This document shows, piece after piece, positions 51,300 through 60,670 of a DNA stretch of 64,000 nucleotides. The notes below the pieces were generated by a model. It was not told the origin of the DNA, did not search any database, and saw only the letters and a program-made list of their open reading frames with translations. This DNA is from JARDZU01 sp963730285 (GTDB taxonomy: Bacteria; Actinomycetota; Acidimicrobiia; Spongiisociales; ZC4RG35). How positions within the stretch are numbered: position 1 is the stretch's first letter; each line of letters opens with the position of its first letter. The stretch covers positions 434,001-498,000 of the forward strand of contig CAVSQY010000007.1 in NCBI GenBank assembly GCA_963730285.1, given 5' to 3'. Both the position numbers and the translations under genes were made by a program.

Positions 51300-52027
51300 A
51301 GGTAGGCCTTGGCTACCTGCAGTGCTTTCTTGGCGTATTCGCCCGTGGCCTTCAGACGGGTCTGCTCGGGCTTTACGCGACGGACGGAGATGCGGGCCCA
51401 GTCGGACGCCGAGCCCTTGATCAACTGGTCTGTCTCCTTCGGGCCGTACACCCACTTGGCATATCCGGGGCCGATCACCTCGACTCTGATCTGCTCGAAA
51501 TCCTCACCGGCCTCCTTGAACGCATGAGGCAAGGTCTTCCACCCGAGCCAGCAGACGTGGCGGATCCTGGCGGTGTCCTCCACATCCAGGCCCAACGTGG
51601 TGTAGATGTCGAGGCCATGGGCCCAGGTCTCCAACAGGCGGTAGGTCGCGAAAGTCCTGGCGCTCATGTCACCGGCTATCCACTCGATCCGTGAATTAGC
51701 GGTCATGTGGGACAAGGGCTCAACGACCTTGGCCCGTCCGCCTCGCCACCACTCGATCACGTCCTGGGGGCGCATCGAGCGGCCCTGTTTGATCGCCTCG
51801 GCCTTGAGGGGCTTCAAGTCGGGGGCGTTCTGCCACCTCTTCAATCTCGTCCCACCTGCGATGCTGTCGGCGGCCAGCTCTTCATAGTCCGCCAGGTGGG
51901 CGATGGTGTCCCGAACCGTCCACGGTTTGGCAGGTGTGACCATGTCCCAGATCTTGATGGGAATCCGCTGCAGGGACTGATCGAGGAACTGCTGCTCAGC
52001 TACGAGATCCGAGAGAATGTCGCGCAC
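51296..52027 (-). CDS. TIGR03084-type metal-binding DinB/MDMPI fold protein
   Basis: 243 residues. The mycothiol-dependent maleylpyruvate-isomerase-like four-helix bundle is seen: metal ligands in DTIAHLADYEELA and ETWAHGLDI. The TIGR03084 group is widespread in actinobacteria. A thiol or metal-dependent transferase role is inferred from the fold. Coupled to the BtpA gene by a 4-bp overlap. Confidence 0.85.
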   Translation of the reverse strand: MRDILSDLVAEQQFLDQSLQRIPIKIWDMVTPAKPWTVRDTIAHLADYEELAADSIAGGTRLKRWQNAPDLKPLKAEAIKQGRSMRPQDVIEWWRGGRAKVVEPLSHMTANSRIEWIAGDMSARTFATYRLLETWAHGLDIYTTLGLDVEDTARIRHVCWLGWKTLPHAFKEAGEDFEQIRVEVIGPGYAKWVYGPKETDQLIKGSASDWARISVRRVKPEQTRLKATGEYAKKALQVAKAYL

Positions 52028-52078
52028 GCCCCAATGGTAGTCCCAGACCCGGGGCTAATCCCAGACGAAACTCACCCG

Positions 52079-53161
52079 CTACCAGGGTCTTTCGGTGTGC
52101 TCCTCGGTCATCGGTTCCGGTATCTGGGGTGGTTCCTGCCCTATCGAGAGGTCATTGAGCTCGTCCACCAGGTGGCGGAGACGCCCAAACTGCTTGCGGT
52201 CGAAGACGAAGGAGATACGGTCGCAATGGAGGGCGTCATCGTCCTCTATCTCGGCCGGATTGGGCTCGGCGGCCTCGATACGGCCCTCGACGACGATATC
52301 TGCGAAGTCGCGATTGATCTGCTCCAGAGTCTGGTCGTCCGGGCCTTTGCGCAGGCGAAGAATCAGCTTGCCTGCTGCATATCGCTGTGAGTGGTAGTTG
52401 GCATAGAAATGCCAGATGTGCTCGGCGGCGGCCCGAGGGTCGGTGGTGTGGAGGAAGACGTCGAGGTCGGACTCGGAGATGAGGCCCATCTCGAGCTGCT
52501 GGTCTTTCATGAAGCGGATCATCGGCGCCCAATACTCGGTGCCCTCGGCCTCCAAGAGCACGATGGGGTGGAGGTCGCTCTTGCCGGTCTGCATGAGGGT
52601 GAGGAGCTCGAACGTCTCGTCGAGCGTCCCCCAGCCACCGGGGAGGAGGACGAATGCCAGCGCTTCTTTGACGAACCCCAGCTTCCTGGTGAAGAAATAC
52701 TTGAAGTTGACGGTCCGATCCGGGTCCAGGAAGCGGTTTGCCTCAGACTCGAATGGGAGCCTGATGTTCACCCCGTAGGAGTTGTCGCGCCCGGCGCCCT
52801 TGTTGCCCGCTTCCATGATCCCCGGCCCGGCACCGGTGATCACCCCCCAACCGCTGCGTGCCATGTGGGCGGCGAACTCGGTGGTCACCCGATAGTTGGG
52901 GTCCTCCTCACCAAGGCGAGCCGACCCATAGATGGTCACCTTCGGCTCCTCGTGACGCGAGAAGATGAGGTTGGAGTAACGCATCTCCTTGAGTGCGGTG
53001 TTGATCAGCTTCAGGTCTGCTCTCGAGGCGCGATCACGACCGAGCTTGAGCGCTGTGGTGATCATCTCTGCGATCAGGTCCGGGCTCTCGTTGTCCGAGG
53101 ACTGGTCGACCAGTTGCCGGATCAGAGAATCGAGCTCGGGGTTCCCGAGGTCATAGGCCAT
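52079..53161 (-). CDS. LOG family protein
   Basis: 360 residues. LOG motif PGGWGTLDETFELLT and the SGWGVITGAGPGIMEAGNKGA segment identify the lysine-decarboxylase-like fold of cytokinin-activating or nucleotide 5'-monophosphate phosphoribohydrolases. N- and C-terminal extensions make it longer than plant-type LOG (about 200). It likely cleaves a nucleoside monophosphate; substrate unknown. Follows the AAA gene by 39 nt on the same strand. Confidence 0.9.
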   Translation of the reverse strand: MAYDLGNPELDSLIRQLVDQSSDNESPDLIAEMITTALKLGRDRASRADLKLINTALKEMRYSNLIFSRHEEPKVTIYGSARLGEEDPNYRVTTEFAAHMARSGWGVITGAGPGIMEAGNKGAGRDNSYGVNIRLPFESEANRFLDPDRTVNFKYFFTRKLGFVKEALAFVLLPGGWGTLDETFELLTLMQTGKSDLHPIVLLEAEGTEYWAPMIRFMKDQQLEMGLISESDLDVFLHTTDPRAAAEHIWHFYANYHSQRYAAGKLILRLRKGPDDQTLEQINRDFADIVVEGRIEAAEPNPAEIEDDDALHCDRISFVFDRKQFGRLRHLVDELNDLSIGQEPPQIPEPMTEEHTERPW

Positions 53162-53200
53162 GGAGAGACGCTACCTCAGGCTCCGCCGCCATATGCGGCG

Positions 53201-54208
53201 TCAAAACGGCTTGGCACTAGGGCCTTTTCGAACCACCGCATTCCAGACGGTCTCGTAATGGTCTCGATCGAAGGGGTCGACATGGGGGAGCACGTACTCC
53301 TCCCAGGCATCACGAAGCGGATCGGGTCGACCGGAATAGACCACCAGACCGGTGGGGATCCGGTCCAGCACCGAGCGAAGTGACAATGGCGTCTCGATTC
53401 GCACACCGGCATCCTGGGCCTCGAAGGACGCATTGACCTCGACGGCCAACCGTGCGATGGCCTGGACATAGTCGTCCTTCAACTTGGGGTAGCGCCGATT
53501 GAGCATGGCGACGACCTGCTCGTTGACCGGGAACCCCTTTTCCCAGATGACCCAGCGATCGGCGAACGCCTTGTTGAGTGTTTGGGTCCCGGCGTAGTCG
53601 CGCAGATCCGTGGGGTTCATGGTCCCGAACACCCTGACATCGTCTCTGAGCTTCACCGTCTCACCCGTGGGAAGGTCGATGGCGGCATAGCGATCGAGGA
53701 GGCCGTGGAGGGCGAACAGGGTCTCTGCTCCCGCAGCGTTGAGCTCGGACAGGTTGAGTAGGGCTGGGCCTCTCAAGGCACGAGTGATGTCGCCGTCCTC
53801 CCAATGGCTCTCGGTACCTCCCTTTCCGTCACCATGGAGGTGGGTGGAGCCGATGAGGGTGACATCGCGGACCTCACCCGTGAGCGGGATGCGGAAGTAG
53901 GGGAGGCCCATTGCGGCGGCGAACTGTTCGATGTCGTGGTCCTTGCCGGTTCCCATATGACCTCTGACCGCCACATGGAGGGGAATCAGGCCCTCGGCGT
54001 CGGAGGTGCGGGCCTGCTCCAATTGGGCGAAGCGATAGAGCATCCCGAGGTCGACGTAATAGGGGTCGGGCTCTGGAATCTTCCGAGCCCGCAGGTCGCG
54101 GTCATCGAGGTCTTTGAGCACCTCGAATTTCTCCAATGTGATCTTGGGCCCGACACCGGCGGGGTCTTCGAACGTAACTTTCTCAGGCAACTGCGCTCTC
54201 CTGGTCAT
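53201..54208 (-). CDS. CobS-like AAA+ ATPase with altered Walker motifs
   Basis: 335 residues. It resembles CobS/MoxR-type AAA+ proteins (GTGKDHDIEQFAAAMGLPYFRI, then ALHGLLDRYAAIDLPTGE, and GTMNPTDLRDYAG as sensor 1). Walker A ends GKD (Asp90 where Thr/Ser is normal), and the Walker B Asp is replaced by Ser (LLNLSELN, S154-E155). Sensor-1 Asn and the arginine region are kept. CobS-like proteins work with a VWA partner, here encoded immediately upstream with a 26-bp overlap. No CobN is in the window, so a cobaltochelatase role is not shown. Confidence 0.87.
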   Translation of the reverse strand: MTRRAQLPEKVTFEDPAGVGPKITLEKFEVLKDLDDRDLRARKIPEPDPYYVDLGMLYRFAQLEQARTSDAEGLIPLHVAVRGHMGTGKDHDIEQFAAAMGLPYFRIPLTGEVRDVTLIGSTHLHGDGKGGTESHWEDGDITRALRGPALLNLSELNAAGAETLFALHGLLDRYAAIDLPTGETVKLRDDVRVFGTMNPTDLRDYAGTQTLNKAFADRWVIWEKGFPVNEQVVAMLNRRYPKLKDDYVQAIARLAVEVNASFEAQDAGVRIETPLSLRSVLDRIPTGLVVYSGRPDPLRDAWEEYVLPHVDPFDRDHYETVWNAVVRKGPSAKPF

Positions 54209-56270
54209 TGCGTGCTTCGGATGTCCTCATCCACCATGTGTCCATCCCGAACAGGGCCAGACTGCGGCGGAGGGCATTGCGGGTCCCATTGATCATGGCT
54301 TCTGCCAGGTCCTCGGGCTTGGATACGACTTCATGGCGGTGATATGCCTGGTCGACGGTGTGATCGCCGATGCCAATGCCGATCACCGTTGTGCCGCCGT
54401 CTTCCACCGCTCTGACTGACTTGGCGAGGGCCTCGACCGACCCACGGGTCATCCCGTCGGCCAACACCATGAGTACTCGGACCTGTGCGCCGAGCCGTGC
54501 CATTCGCTCGGCGGCATGGATCACGTTGAACTCGTCGACATTGGCCGCCTTCTCGAACATCGACACCGGTGGGGCGGAACGTGGGTCGCGACGTGCCAGG
54601 CCGGCAGCCTTCTTGGGCTCAGAGGCTGTGTAGAAGAGACCCGCAAGGTTAGGTTCGGCGTCCCGCCATCTGCGGTCGAATGACTTGACTATGTAATGGT
54701 TGACGGTGGTGCTCAGACGATCTGCTGCCGTTCCCTGTGTGCGGCGCAGACCGGCAGTTCCGGCGGCCCGCTTGTGCCTATAGGACTCTTCGGTGTCGTC
54801 GACGTGCGCCGGGTAGCCGCGGTTGAAGAGGGCGACTTCGAAGTCGATCTGGAGCTCATCGCAGAGGTGCGCCATCGTCCAGGCGCCGAGCATTGCGGCC
54901 GACATGGACCAGGACGGCCCGGTTGAGTTGCCCCTCGGGCTCAGCATCGAAGCTGAGGCGTCCACCAACAGGGAGACCGCGTAGGCGCGCCGGGTGCGCG
55001 CCGCCCTTCGTTCGTAGAGTCGCTGGTAGAGGCCTGCTCCGATGAAGAGAGCCGCATGCGGCGAGACGTCGCCTTGGTCGAACCCGGAGCGAAGACCGCG
55101 ACGTTGATTGGCGGCAAACAACGGGTAGAGCTCTCCCGAGACTCTCCGCTGCGCCACACCCCATCGTCTCGCGGCCGCCGATAGAGCGACAACGCCCTCG
55201 GGTGCGAGACGTGCGAAGGCCGCCGGTATGGGAGTTACCACCAGCTTGCCCATCTGACCGGTGGGGAGGTAGACGTCTGGCGCCTGGCTGACCCTCAACA
55301 GCTGGTCGGTGGACTCGTCCCCGGCCATATCGGAAGCCCCCTTGCGGTCGGAGATGCCGGACCGGGCATCGGCCGATCGCTTTGTGTCCTGATATGACTC
55401 GGCGTCGGTCAGGATCGGCGTTGTCATCCGGACCGCATCCACCCCTTCCCTGGCCTTCTCGGCGTCTGCGTCAGCCGCGGTTTGGCGTTTGGCGTGGGTG
55501 GTGTTGGCCTGCACCTCGGTGATGAGGCCATTGGCCCGGGCGATGGCCTCCAGCTCGAGCGCCAGCTGGGCCACGTCCCAGGGGTCATTCGCGTCGGCGG
55601 CCATCTTGCATTGCTCGGCGCCGTCGTCGATCGCCACCGCTGCCCTGGCGTCGAATCGCTTCTCGAGGACCTCACGGTCGACATACCCTCCGGTGAGGAG
55701 GAAACACCCGAGGACGAATTGACTGAGCGCTCCTGAGCGGGCGATGGCCTGGCCCATTGAGGAGAGATAGAGGTCGGCGAGGACCGATCGGGCCCCCGGA
55801 TACACCGACAGGCCCTGGATCTCTTGGCGGGCGTCCTCCAGGGTGAAGAAGAGAACTTCGGCCACCGGCTTATTGGCCTTGTCCAGGGCAGTCAGAAGGT
55901 CCACAGTCTCGTCCAGGTCGACCTCACTGTCGACTGGCCATCCCTCGGGCAAGGGTCGCTTCTCGTCGAGATTGGTGGTGACGAGGTGCATTGTCTCGTG
56001 GAGGGCGGTGGCCAGGGCCACTTCGTCGGGTGTTACCGGGGCATTTCGCATGTATGCGGCCTGAAAGATCCTGGGATCGCACACCACTTCGTCCTCCGAG
56101 GCAGCAGCCTCCGAGCCCAACCGCACTCGCAGATTCGGGTTCTTTGCCAGGCTCCTTGCAAACCGGGTGACAGCGGGGGCCACCCTCTGGTAACGGCTGA
56201 CGACGGCCTCGATTGCCTGGTCTTCGGCCCCAATCAGGTCGGAGAGAAATGTCTTGTCGCGTCCGCGCAT
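54183..56270 (-). CDS. CobT-like VWA protein with HExxH motif
   Basis: 695 residues. The C-terminal VWA domain (about 430-660) has an intact MIDAS DASAS (437-441). The N-terminal region has HETMH (91-95), a zinc-metallopeptidase-like HExxH, and FFTLEDARQEI, close to the FDALEQARVE segment of CobT. The middle (about 260-320) is polar and probably disordered, as in CobT. It is the partner of the AAA gene (26-bp overlap). CobST-like AAA/VWA pairs remodel metal-inserting or other large complexes; the target here is unknown. Confidence 0.85.
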   Translation of the reverse strand: MRGRDKTFLSDLIGAEDQAIEAVVSRYQRVAPAVTRFARSLAKNPNLRVRLGSEAAASEDEVVCDPRIFQAAYMRNAPVTPDEVALATALHETMHLVTTNLDEKRPLPEGWPVDSEVDLDETVDLLTALDKANKPVAEVLFFTLEDARQEIQGLSVYPGARSVLADLYLSSMGQAIARSGALSQFVLGCFLLTGGYVDREVLEKRFDARAAVAIDDGAEQCKMAADANDPWDVAQLALELEAIARANGLITEVQANTTHAKRQTAADADAEKAREGVDAVRMTTPILTDAESYQDTKRSADARSGISDRKGASDMAGDESTDQLLRVSQAPDVYLPTGQMGKLVVTPIPAAFARLAPEGVVALSAAARRWGVAQRRVSGELYPLFAANQRRGLRSGFDQGDVSPHAALFIGAGLYQRLYERRAARTRRAYAVSLLVDASASMLSPRGNSTGPSWSMSAAMLGAWTMAHLCDELQIDFEVALFNRGYPAHVDDTEESYRHKRAAGTAGLRRTQGTAADRLSTTVNHYIVKSFDRRWRDAEPNLAGLFYTASEPKKAAGLARRDPRSAPPVSMFEKAANVDEFNVIHAAERMARLGAQVRVLMVLADGMTRGSVEALAKSVRAVEDGGTTVIGIGIGDHTVDQAYHRHEVVSKPEDLAEAMINGTRNALRRSLALFGMDTWWMRTSEARNDQESAVA

Positions 56271-56363
56271 GAGCCGCCGATTGTCTCACACATGTCAAAC
56301 CGCCCCAGCTCGAGCGTCGTCGGGACGGTCGCCTAGCCGGTGCACCCTCCTTAAACTCCCGAC

Positions 56364-57620
56364 GTGCACTACGACCTCACCACTCTTCCCAACGGCCTCC
56401 GAATCATCTCCGAGCCGATGCCCTCCCTTCGCTCCGTGGCCCTCGGATGCTGGATCGACACCGGCACACGGGACGAGGACCTGACCCACGAGCACGGGGC
56501 GTCACACTTTCTGGAGCATCTGCTCTTCAAGGGATCGGAGAAGTTGCCTGCCCGTGAGATCTCTGAGACTTTCGACTCCATCGGCGCGGAATCGAACGCC
56601 TTCACGTCGAAGGAGAGCACCTGCTTCTGGGCCCGCCTGCTCGATCAAGACCTCACCACCGGGTTCGATGTCCTGGCGGAGATGCTGCAGAGACCGGCTT
56701 TTCGGCAAAACGAGATCGACGCCGAGCGCCAGGTGGTGATCGAAGAGATCAACATGAACGAGGACGATCCCGACGATGTGGCTTTTGAGAATTTCAGCAC
56801 AACCGTGTTCGTCGATCATCCCCTGGAGGCACCGGTCCTGGGCACCCGGGAGTCGATCAGGGCGATGAGCCGGGATGACATCCACGGATATTGGGCCAGG
56901 CGATACGGGTCTCGCTCGATGGTGGTTGCCGCCGCCGGCTCGATAGATCACGAGTCTCTGGTCGGGATGGTGGCGGAGCGATTCGGTGAGTGGGATGGCG
57001 GCCGAGTGGGACATGAGCATGGACCCACCGCGCCATGGCCGATGGTGAAGATAACCAGGCGGGAGACCGAACAGGCCCACGTCATCATTGGTGGCAAGGG
57101 CTTTACCAGGGGTGACGAGAGACGCTGGACCTTCGAGGTCCTCAATCATGTCATGGGCTCCGGCATGTCATCCCGTCTCTTCCGCGAGATCAGGGAGGAG
57201 CGAGGGTTGGCATACGCGGTCTATGGCTTCAGACTCTCCTACGCCGACGCCGGAGCGTGGGGCGTATACGTGGGGACCACCCCGACGCAGGTGGAGACCG
57301 TCATGGGCGTGATCAAGGACGAGTTGGCCAAAGTGGCAGAAGAGGGGATAACCCAGGCCGAGTTGGAGAGGGCCAAAGGCTCCATGCGGGGCGGTCTTGC
57401 CTTGGCCCTGGAGGATCCCAACAGCAGGATGGTCAGATTGGGTCGCGACGAGTTGGCCGGCATGCCGCATCTATCGGTCGACGAGCGTCTGGCCAAGTTG
57501 GATGCCGTCACCCTCGAAGACGTGACATCTGTCGCCCAGGACCTCTATAGCGAACAGCGGATGATCGGAGCGGTCGGCCCCTTCGACCAGGGCGACTTGG
57601 ACCAGTACCTGGCGGTCTAG
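56364..57620 (+). CDS. M16 family zinc peptidase (mitochondrial processing peptidase-like)
   Basis: 418 residues from a GTG start. Active-site motif HFLEHLLFKG (HxxEH), downstream glutamate in EEINMNED, and the C-terminal half with SRLFREIREERGLAYAVYG. Such proteins are often next to pnp in actinobacteria; here they are 55 kb apart. Cytoplasmic or envelope-associated oligopeptide cleavage is expected. Confidence 0.94.
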   Translation: MHYDLTTLPNGLRIISEPMPSLRSVALGCWIDTGTRDEDLTHEHGASHFLEHLLFKGSEKLPAREISETFDSIGAESNAFTSKESTCFWARLLDQDLTTGFDVLAEMLQRPAFRQNEIDAERQVVIEEINMNEDDPDDVAFENFSTTVFVDHPLEAPVLGTRESIRAMSRDDIHGYWARRYGSRSMVVAAAGSIDHESLVGMVAERFGEWDGGRVGHEHGPTAPWPMVKITRRETEQAHVIIGGKGFTRGDERRWTFEVLNHVMGSGMSSRLFREIREERGLAYAVYGFRLSYADAGAWGVYVGTTPTQVETVMGVIKDELAKVAEEGITQAELERAKGSMRGGLALALEDPNSRMVRLGRDELAGMPHLSVDERLAKLDAVTLEDVTSVAQDLYSEQRMIGAVGPFDQGDLDQYLAV

Positions 57621-57967
57621 CCGGCGAGGTCGAACCGGAGCGACCGTGGGCGCTCACCGAAGTCCACAGAGCCAGAGGTGGCGCCGAGAGTCTTTTCGAT
57701 CATCACCGCCCCGCCCAATTCAGTCCGCCCGTAAGAGTTTGGCCAGCCTTCGACGACAACGGACGAAACCGTAGATCCCAGCGAAGACCAGACGATGCTG
57801 TGACTTCCTTGGAGCAGTTGAATCACCTGGTCGGCGGTCCCCAGGGGTCTGAGCGACTCGCCGGGTTGTTTGGCTTGGAAGATCGCCGACCCGGACAGGC
57901 TCGCAGCGGTGATGACCAATGCGGCCAGGACCAGGGGCAAAGATCGACGATGCAGGGCTGTTCCCAT
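57617..57967 (-). CDS. Small secreted or membrane-anchored protein
   Basis: 116 residues with an N-terminal hydrophobic segment (LPLVLAALVITAASLSGSAIF) serving as signal peptide or anchor. The C-terminal part is hydrophilic and beta-rich with no Cys. No family recognised. It overlaps the 3' end of the M16 gene by 4 bp, convergent. Confidence 0.6.
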   Translation of the reverse strand: MGTALHRRSLPLVLAALVITAASLSGSAIFQAKQPGESLRPLGTADQVIQLLQGSHSIVWSSLGSTVSSVVVEGWPNSYGRTELGGAVMIEKTLGATSGSVDFGERPRSLRFDLAG

Positions 57968-57998
57968 CGATCACCAAGGTAGGGGCGATGCGCTCGGT

Positions 57999-58397
57999 TC
58001 AAACGGCCAATTCAACGAACTGCGAAAGGACTAGTCCGAAGACGAGGGCCAGGAACATAAGGGCCACGGCCGGTCCCAATGGACCGATCTTGCGCTTTCC
58101 GGCGATCCTCGCGATGAGGAAGGAGAGCACTACCCACAATGTCACGTCCAGCGGCCAGGCCACCGTGACTGAGTCGCTGAAGAACCCGATGATCGCCGAG
58201 ATCGGCCCACCCGCATAGAGCATCGTCAGACCAATAGTCTCGCAGGCGCCCAAACAGCTATCTCGGTTGATCATGGTCAAGCCGATGGCGAAGAGGCATA
58301 TCCCGAATGTCAGGAGAAACGCAATGGATATCGTGGCATCCCGGCAACCGATTCCGTCATTGTTTGGAGCCACGAGGTGGGCGATGGTACGTCGCAT
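57999..58397 (-). CDS. Small membrane protein
   Basis: 132 residues from the ATG at 58397. Three to four hydrophobic helices; two Cys pairs are notable (GIGCRD, SCLGACE). No family recognised. The frame is open further upstream but that part overlaps the start region of the divergent gene. Confidence 0.65.
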   Translation of the reverse strand: MRRTIAHLVAPNNDGIGCRDATISIAFLLTFGICLFAIGLTMINRDSCLGACETIGLTMLYAGGPISAIIGFFSDSVTVAWPLDVTLWVVLSFLIARIAGKRKIGPLGPAVALMFLALVFGLVLSQFVELAV

Positions 58398-58442
58398 GGC
58401 GGCTAAGTCGAACTTGTAGATTGCAGGGGAACGAGGAGGACG

Positions 58443-58898
58443 ATGAGTCTCGAAGACTTCCTGCTGGTGCTTCACATCGCCGCAGCTGGAACCTGGCTTG
58501 GGGCCAATCTGATACAGGCGGTCGTGCCGCCACTTGCGACCAAGTTGGGGCCGGAGGCCGAGGCGGGGTGGTATCGGGTCGCTGCGCAGTTGTCCCGAAG
58601 GCTCTACATGCCGGCTTCTATCGTGATCCTGACCACGGGTGTCTGGATGGTGCTGATCGACGATGCCTATGGGTTCGGCAACGCCTTTGTCAACATCGGG
58701 CTCGCCATGATCGTGATCGGAGCGGTCCTCGGGATCATGGTGTTCGATCCTGGCTCCAACAACGCTGCCGAGGCGATCGTCTCGGGCGATGCGACGGCTA
58801 TGCGAGCCGCCAAGCGGCGGATCGCCGCGTTCGGTTCCCTGGACACGGTCCTGATTCTCTTCACCATGACGGCGATGGTGCTTCGTGTGGGGTCTTGA
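58443..58898 (+). CDS. DUF2269/CopD-like membrane protein
   Basis: 151 residues from an ATG with a strong Shine-Dalgarno (gaggagga). Four hydrophobic helices. LHIAAAGTWLGANLIQ near the start has a conserved His-Trp pair as in DUF2269/CopD-like proteins, which may bind a metal or heme. The stop abuts the glpD stop with no gap. Confidence 0.72.
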   Translation: MSLEDFLLVLHIAAAGTWLGANLIQAVVPPLATKLGPEAEAGWYRVAAQLSRRLYMPASIVILTTGVWMVLIDDAYGFGNAFVNIGLAMIVIGAVLGIMVFDPGSNNAAEAIVSGDATAMRAAKRRIAAFGSLDTVLILFTMTAMVLRVGS

Positions 58899-60596
58899 TC
58901 ACTCGCTGGTCCCGGTCCTGACGTCAGGTGCGCCCATCCTGGCCGCATCTGCCGTGGCGTCATCAGGCTGTCGCTGAGAGTCGAGCTCGGCCGACACCCG
59001 CAATCGATAGTGCTCGATCTCCCGTCGGATCTGGGCCTGGTCCCATCCCAGGATGGGGGCCACCAACGTGGCCGCCTCCGTTGCCGCAGCCACCCCTCTG
59101 TCATGAGTCTCGATGGAGATCCGGGTGCGGCGGGTGAGCAGGTCGTCGAGATGGAGGGCGCCTTCGTGACTGACGGCGTAGGCGATCTCGGCTCGGGTGT
59201 ACGGCGCCTCGGGCACGAGATGACCGTGCCCGATAGATGGCTTGTCGGCCATGGCCTGTACGTCGCGGAGCATCGAGCCGTAGCGCAGGCGCAAGCGGGA
59301 CTCTTCGTCCTCGGGTTCGAACATGGAATGAATGACGGGGTGCCCAGGGTCGGTTCCCACCAAGGGGATGAGATGGGTGCGGGAGGCCGGGACGCTCTCG
59401 AGGCGGGCGGCCGCCACGTCCACTGCGTCGCGGGCCATGACTCGGTATGTCGTGTACTTGCCGCCGGCAATGCTGATAAGGCCATGGTCCGATTCGATGA
59501 CGGCGTGCTCCCGGCTCAGTTTGCTGGTCTCGTCTGACTCACCCAGGAGCAGCGGCCGCAGGCCGGCATAGACCCCGACCACGTCATCCGGTCTGAGAGG
59601 ATCCCGGAGGACAGTGTTCACCCAGCGGAGGAGATAGTCGATGTCGGTCCTGCTGGCCGCTGGGTGGGCTCGGCCCAGCTCCCATGGAGTGTCCGTCGTC
59701 CCGATGATCCAATGGGAGGCGCCCCAGGGGATCAGAAACAGAACGCTCTTGTCAGTGCGGAGGATGAGCCCGGCGTCGGAATCCACTCGATGACGGGGCA
59801 CGAGGATGTGGACCCCCTTCGATGCCCGCACATCGAGTCCGTGGCTTCCCGCCATCTCCTGGAGGTCGTCACTCCAGACGCCTCCGGCGTTGATGACGGT
59901 CTTGGACCTGATCGAGATTTCGGACCCGTTCTCCAGGTCGCGGACCATCACTCCATTGACCCGGCCCCGCTCCATCGACATGGCGACGACCCGTGTGCTC
60001 GGTGCCAGAAGCGCACCATGTAACGCCGCCGTCCGGGCGAGGGTCATGGTGTGCCGGGCGTCGTCCACGACCGAGTCCCAATACACCACCGCCCCGATCA
60101 GGGAGCCAGGTTGGAGTCCGGGCAAACGATGGAGCACCGCGCCCTTGCCCAGATGCCGATGATGGGGAAGGGGGTTGTTCGCCAGGGTGGAAAGGAGCTC
60201 ATAGAGGGCAACCCCGGCCCCGACATAGCCACGCTCCCATATCCGGTGGTGCAGCGGATATATGAATGGAACGGGTCGGACCAGGTGGGGACAGAGACGG
60301 TTGATCATGAGATTTCTCTCCGCCAGGGCCTCCCGCACCAGTTTGAAGTTGCGTTGCTCGAGATAGCGCAGCCCCCCGTGGAAGAGCTTGCTGGATCGGC
60401 TCGAAGTCCCCGACCCGAAGTCACGCTGCTCCACCAGTGCCACGGACATCCCTCTGGTCGCCGCATCGAGGGCAACACCGCACCCTGTCACCCCGCCTCC
60501 GATCACCACCACGTCGAAGAGCTCCTCACGCATCCTGTCGAGATGTCGCCCACGCTGGCCGGTTGACAGCCGGGAGGAAGCCTGTTCGTTGGGCAT
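58899..60596 (-). CDS. glpD: Glycerol-3-phosphate dehydrogenase, FAD type
   Basis: 565 residues. FAD-binding GGGVTGCGVALDAATRG near the N-terminus, then SRSSKLFHGGLRYLEQ, VNGVMVRD and the C-terminal DAO_C domain (SHEGALHLDDLLTRRTRISIET). It oxidises sn-glycerol-3-phosphate to dihydroxyacetone phosphate and passes electrons to quinone at the membrane. The 5' end is divergent from the LLM gene with 74 nt between. Confidence 0.95.
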   Translation of the reverse strand: MPNEQASSRLSTGQRGRHLDRMREELFDVVVIGGGVTGCGVALDAATRGMSVALVEQRDFGSGTSSRSSKLFHGGLRYLEQRNFKLVREALAERNLMINRLCPHLVRPVPFIYPLHHRIWERGYVGAGVALYELLSTLANNPLPHHRHLGKGAVLHRLPGLQPGSLIGAVVYWDSVVDDARHTMTLARTAALHGALLAPSTRVVAMSMERGRVNGVMVRDLENGSEISIRSKTVINAGGVWSDDLQEMAGSHGLDVRASKGVHILVPRHRVDSDAGLILRTDKSVLFLIPWGASHWIIGTTDTPWELGRAHPAASRTDIDYLLRWVNTVLRDPLRPDDVVGVYAGLRPLLLGESDETSKLSREHAVIESDHGLISIAGGKYTTYRVMARDAVDVAAARLESVPASRTHLIPLVGTDPGHPVIHSMFEPEDEESRLRLRYGSMLRDVQAMADKPSIGHGHLVPEAPYTRAEIAYAVSHEGALHLDDLLTRRTRISIETHDRGVAAATEAATLVAPILGWDQAQIRREIEHYRLRVSAELDSQRQPDDATADAARMGAPDVRTGTSE

Positions 60597-60670
60597 AGGC
60601 CAGAGGTTTAGCCCTGAGGGCGGTGCGTTCGAAACCGGTGAGGGCGGTGCGGGGCCCGTAGCATCACGAC

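Noticed and set aside
52391..53383. A 330-codon plus-strand frame opposite the LOG gene
   Set aside because: The minus-strand LOG motifs are complete; the opposite frame has no recognisable family and is a high-GC shadow.
53201..56270. Calling the AAA/VWA pair cobaltochelatase CobS/CobT
   Set aside because: No CobN or other corrin genes are nearby and both Walker motifs are altered, so only CobST-like is justified.
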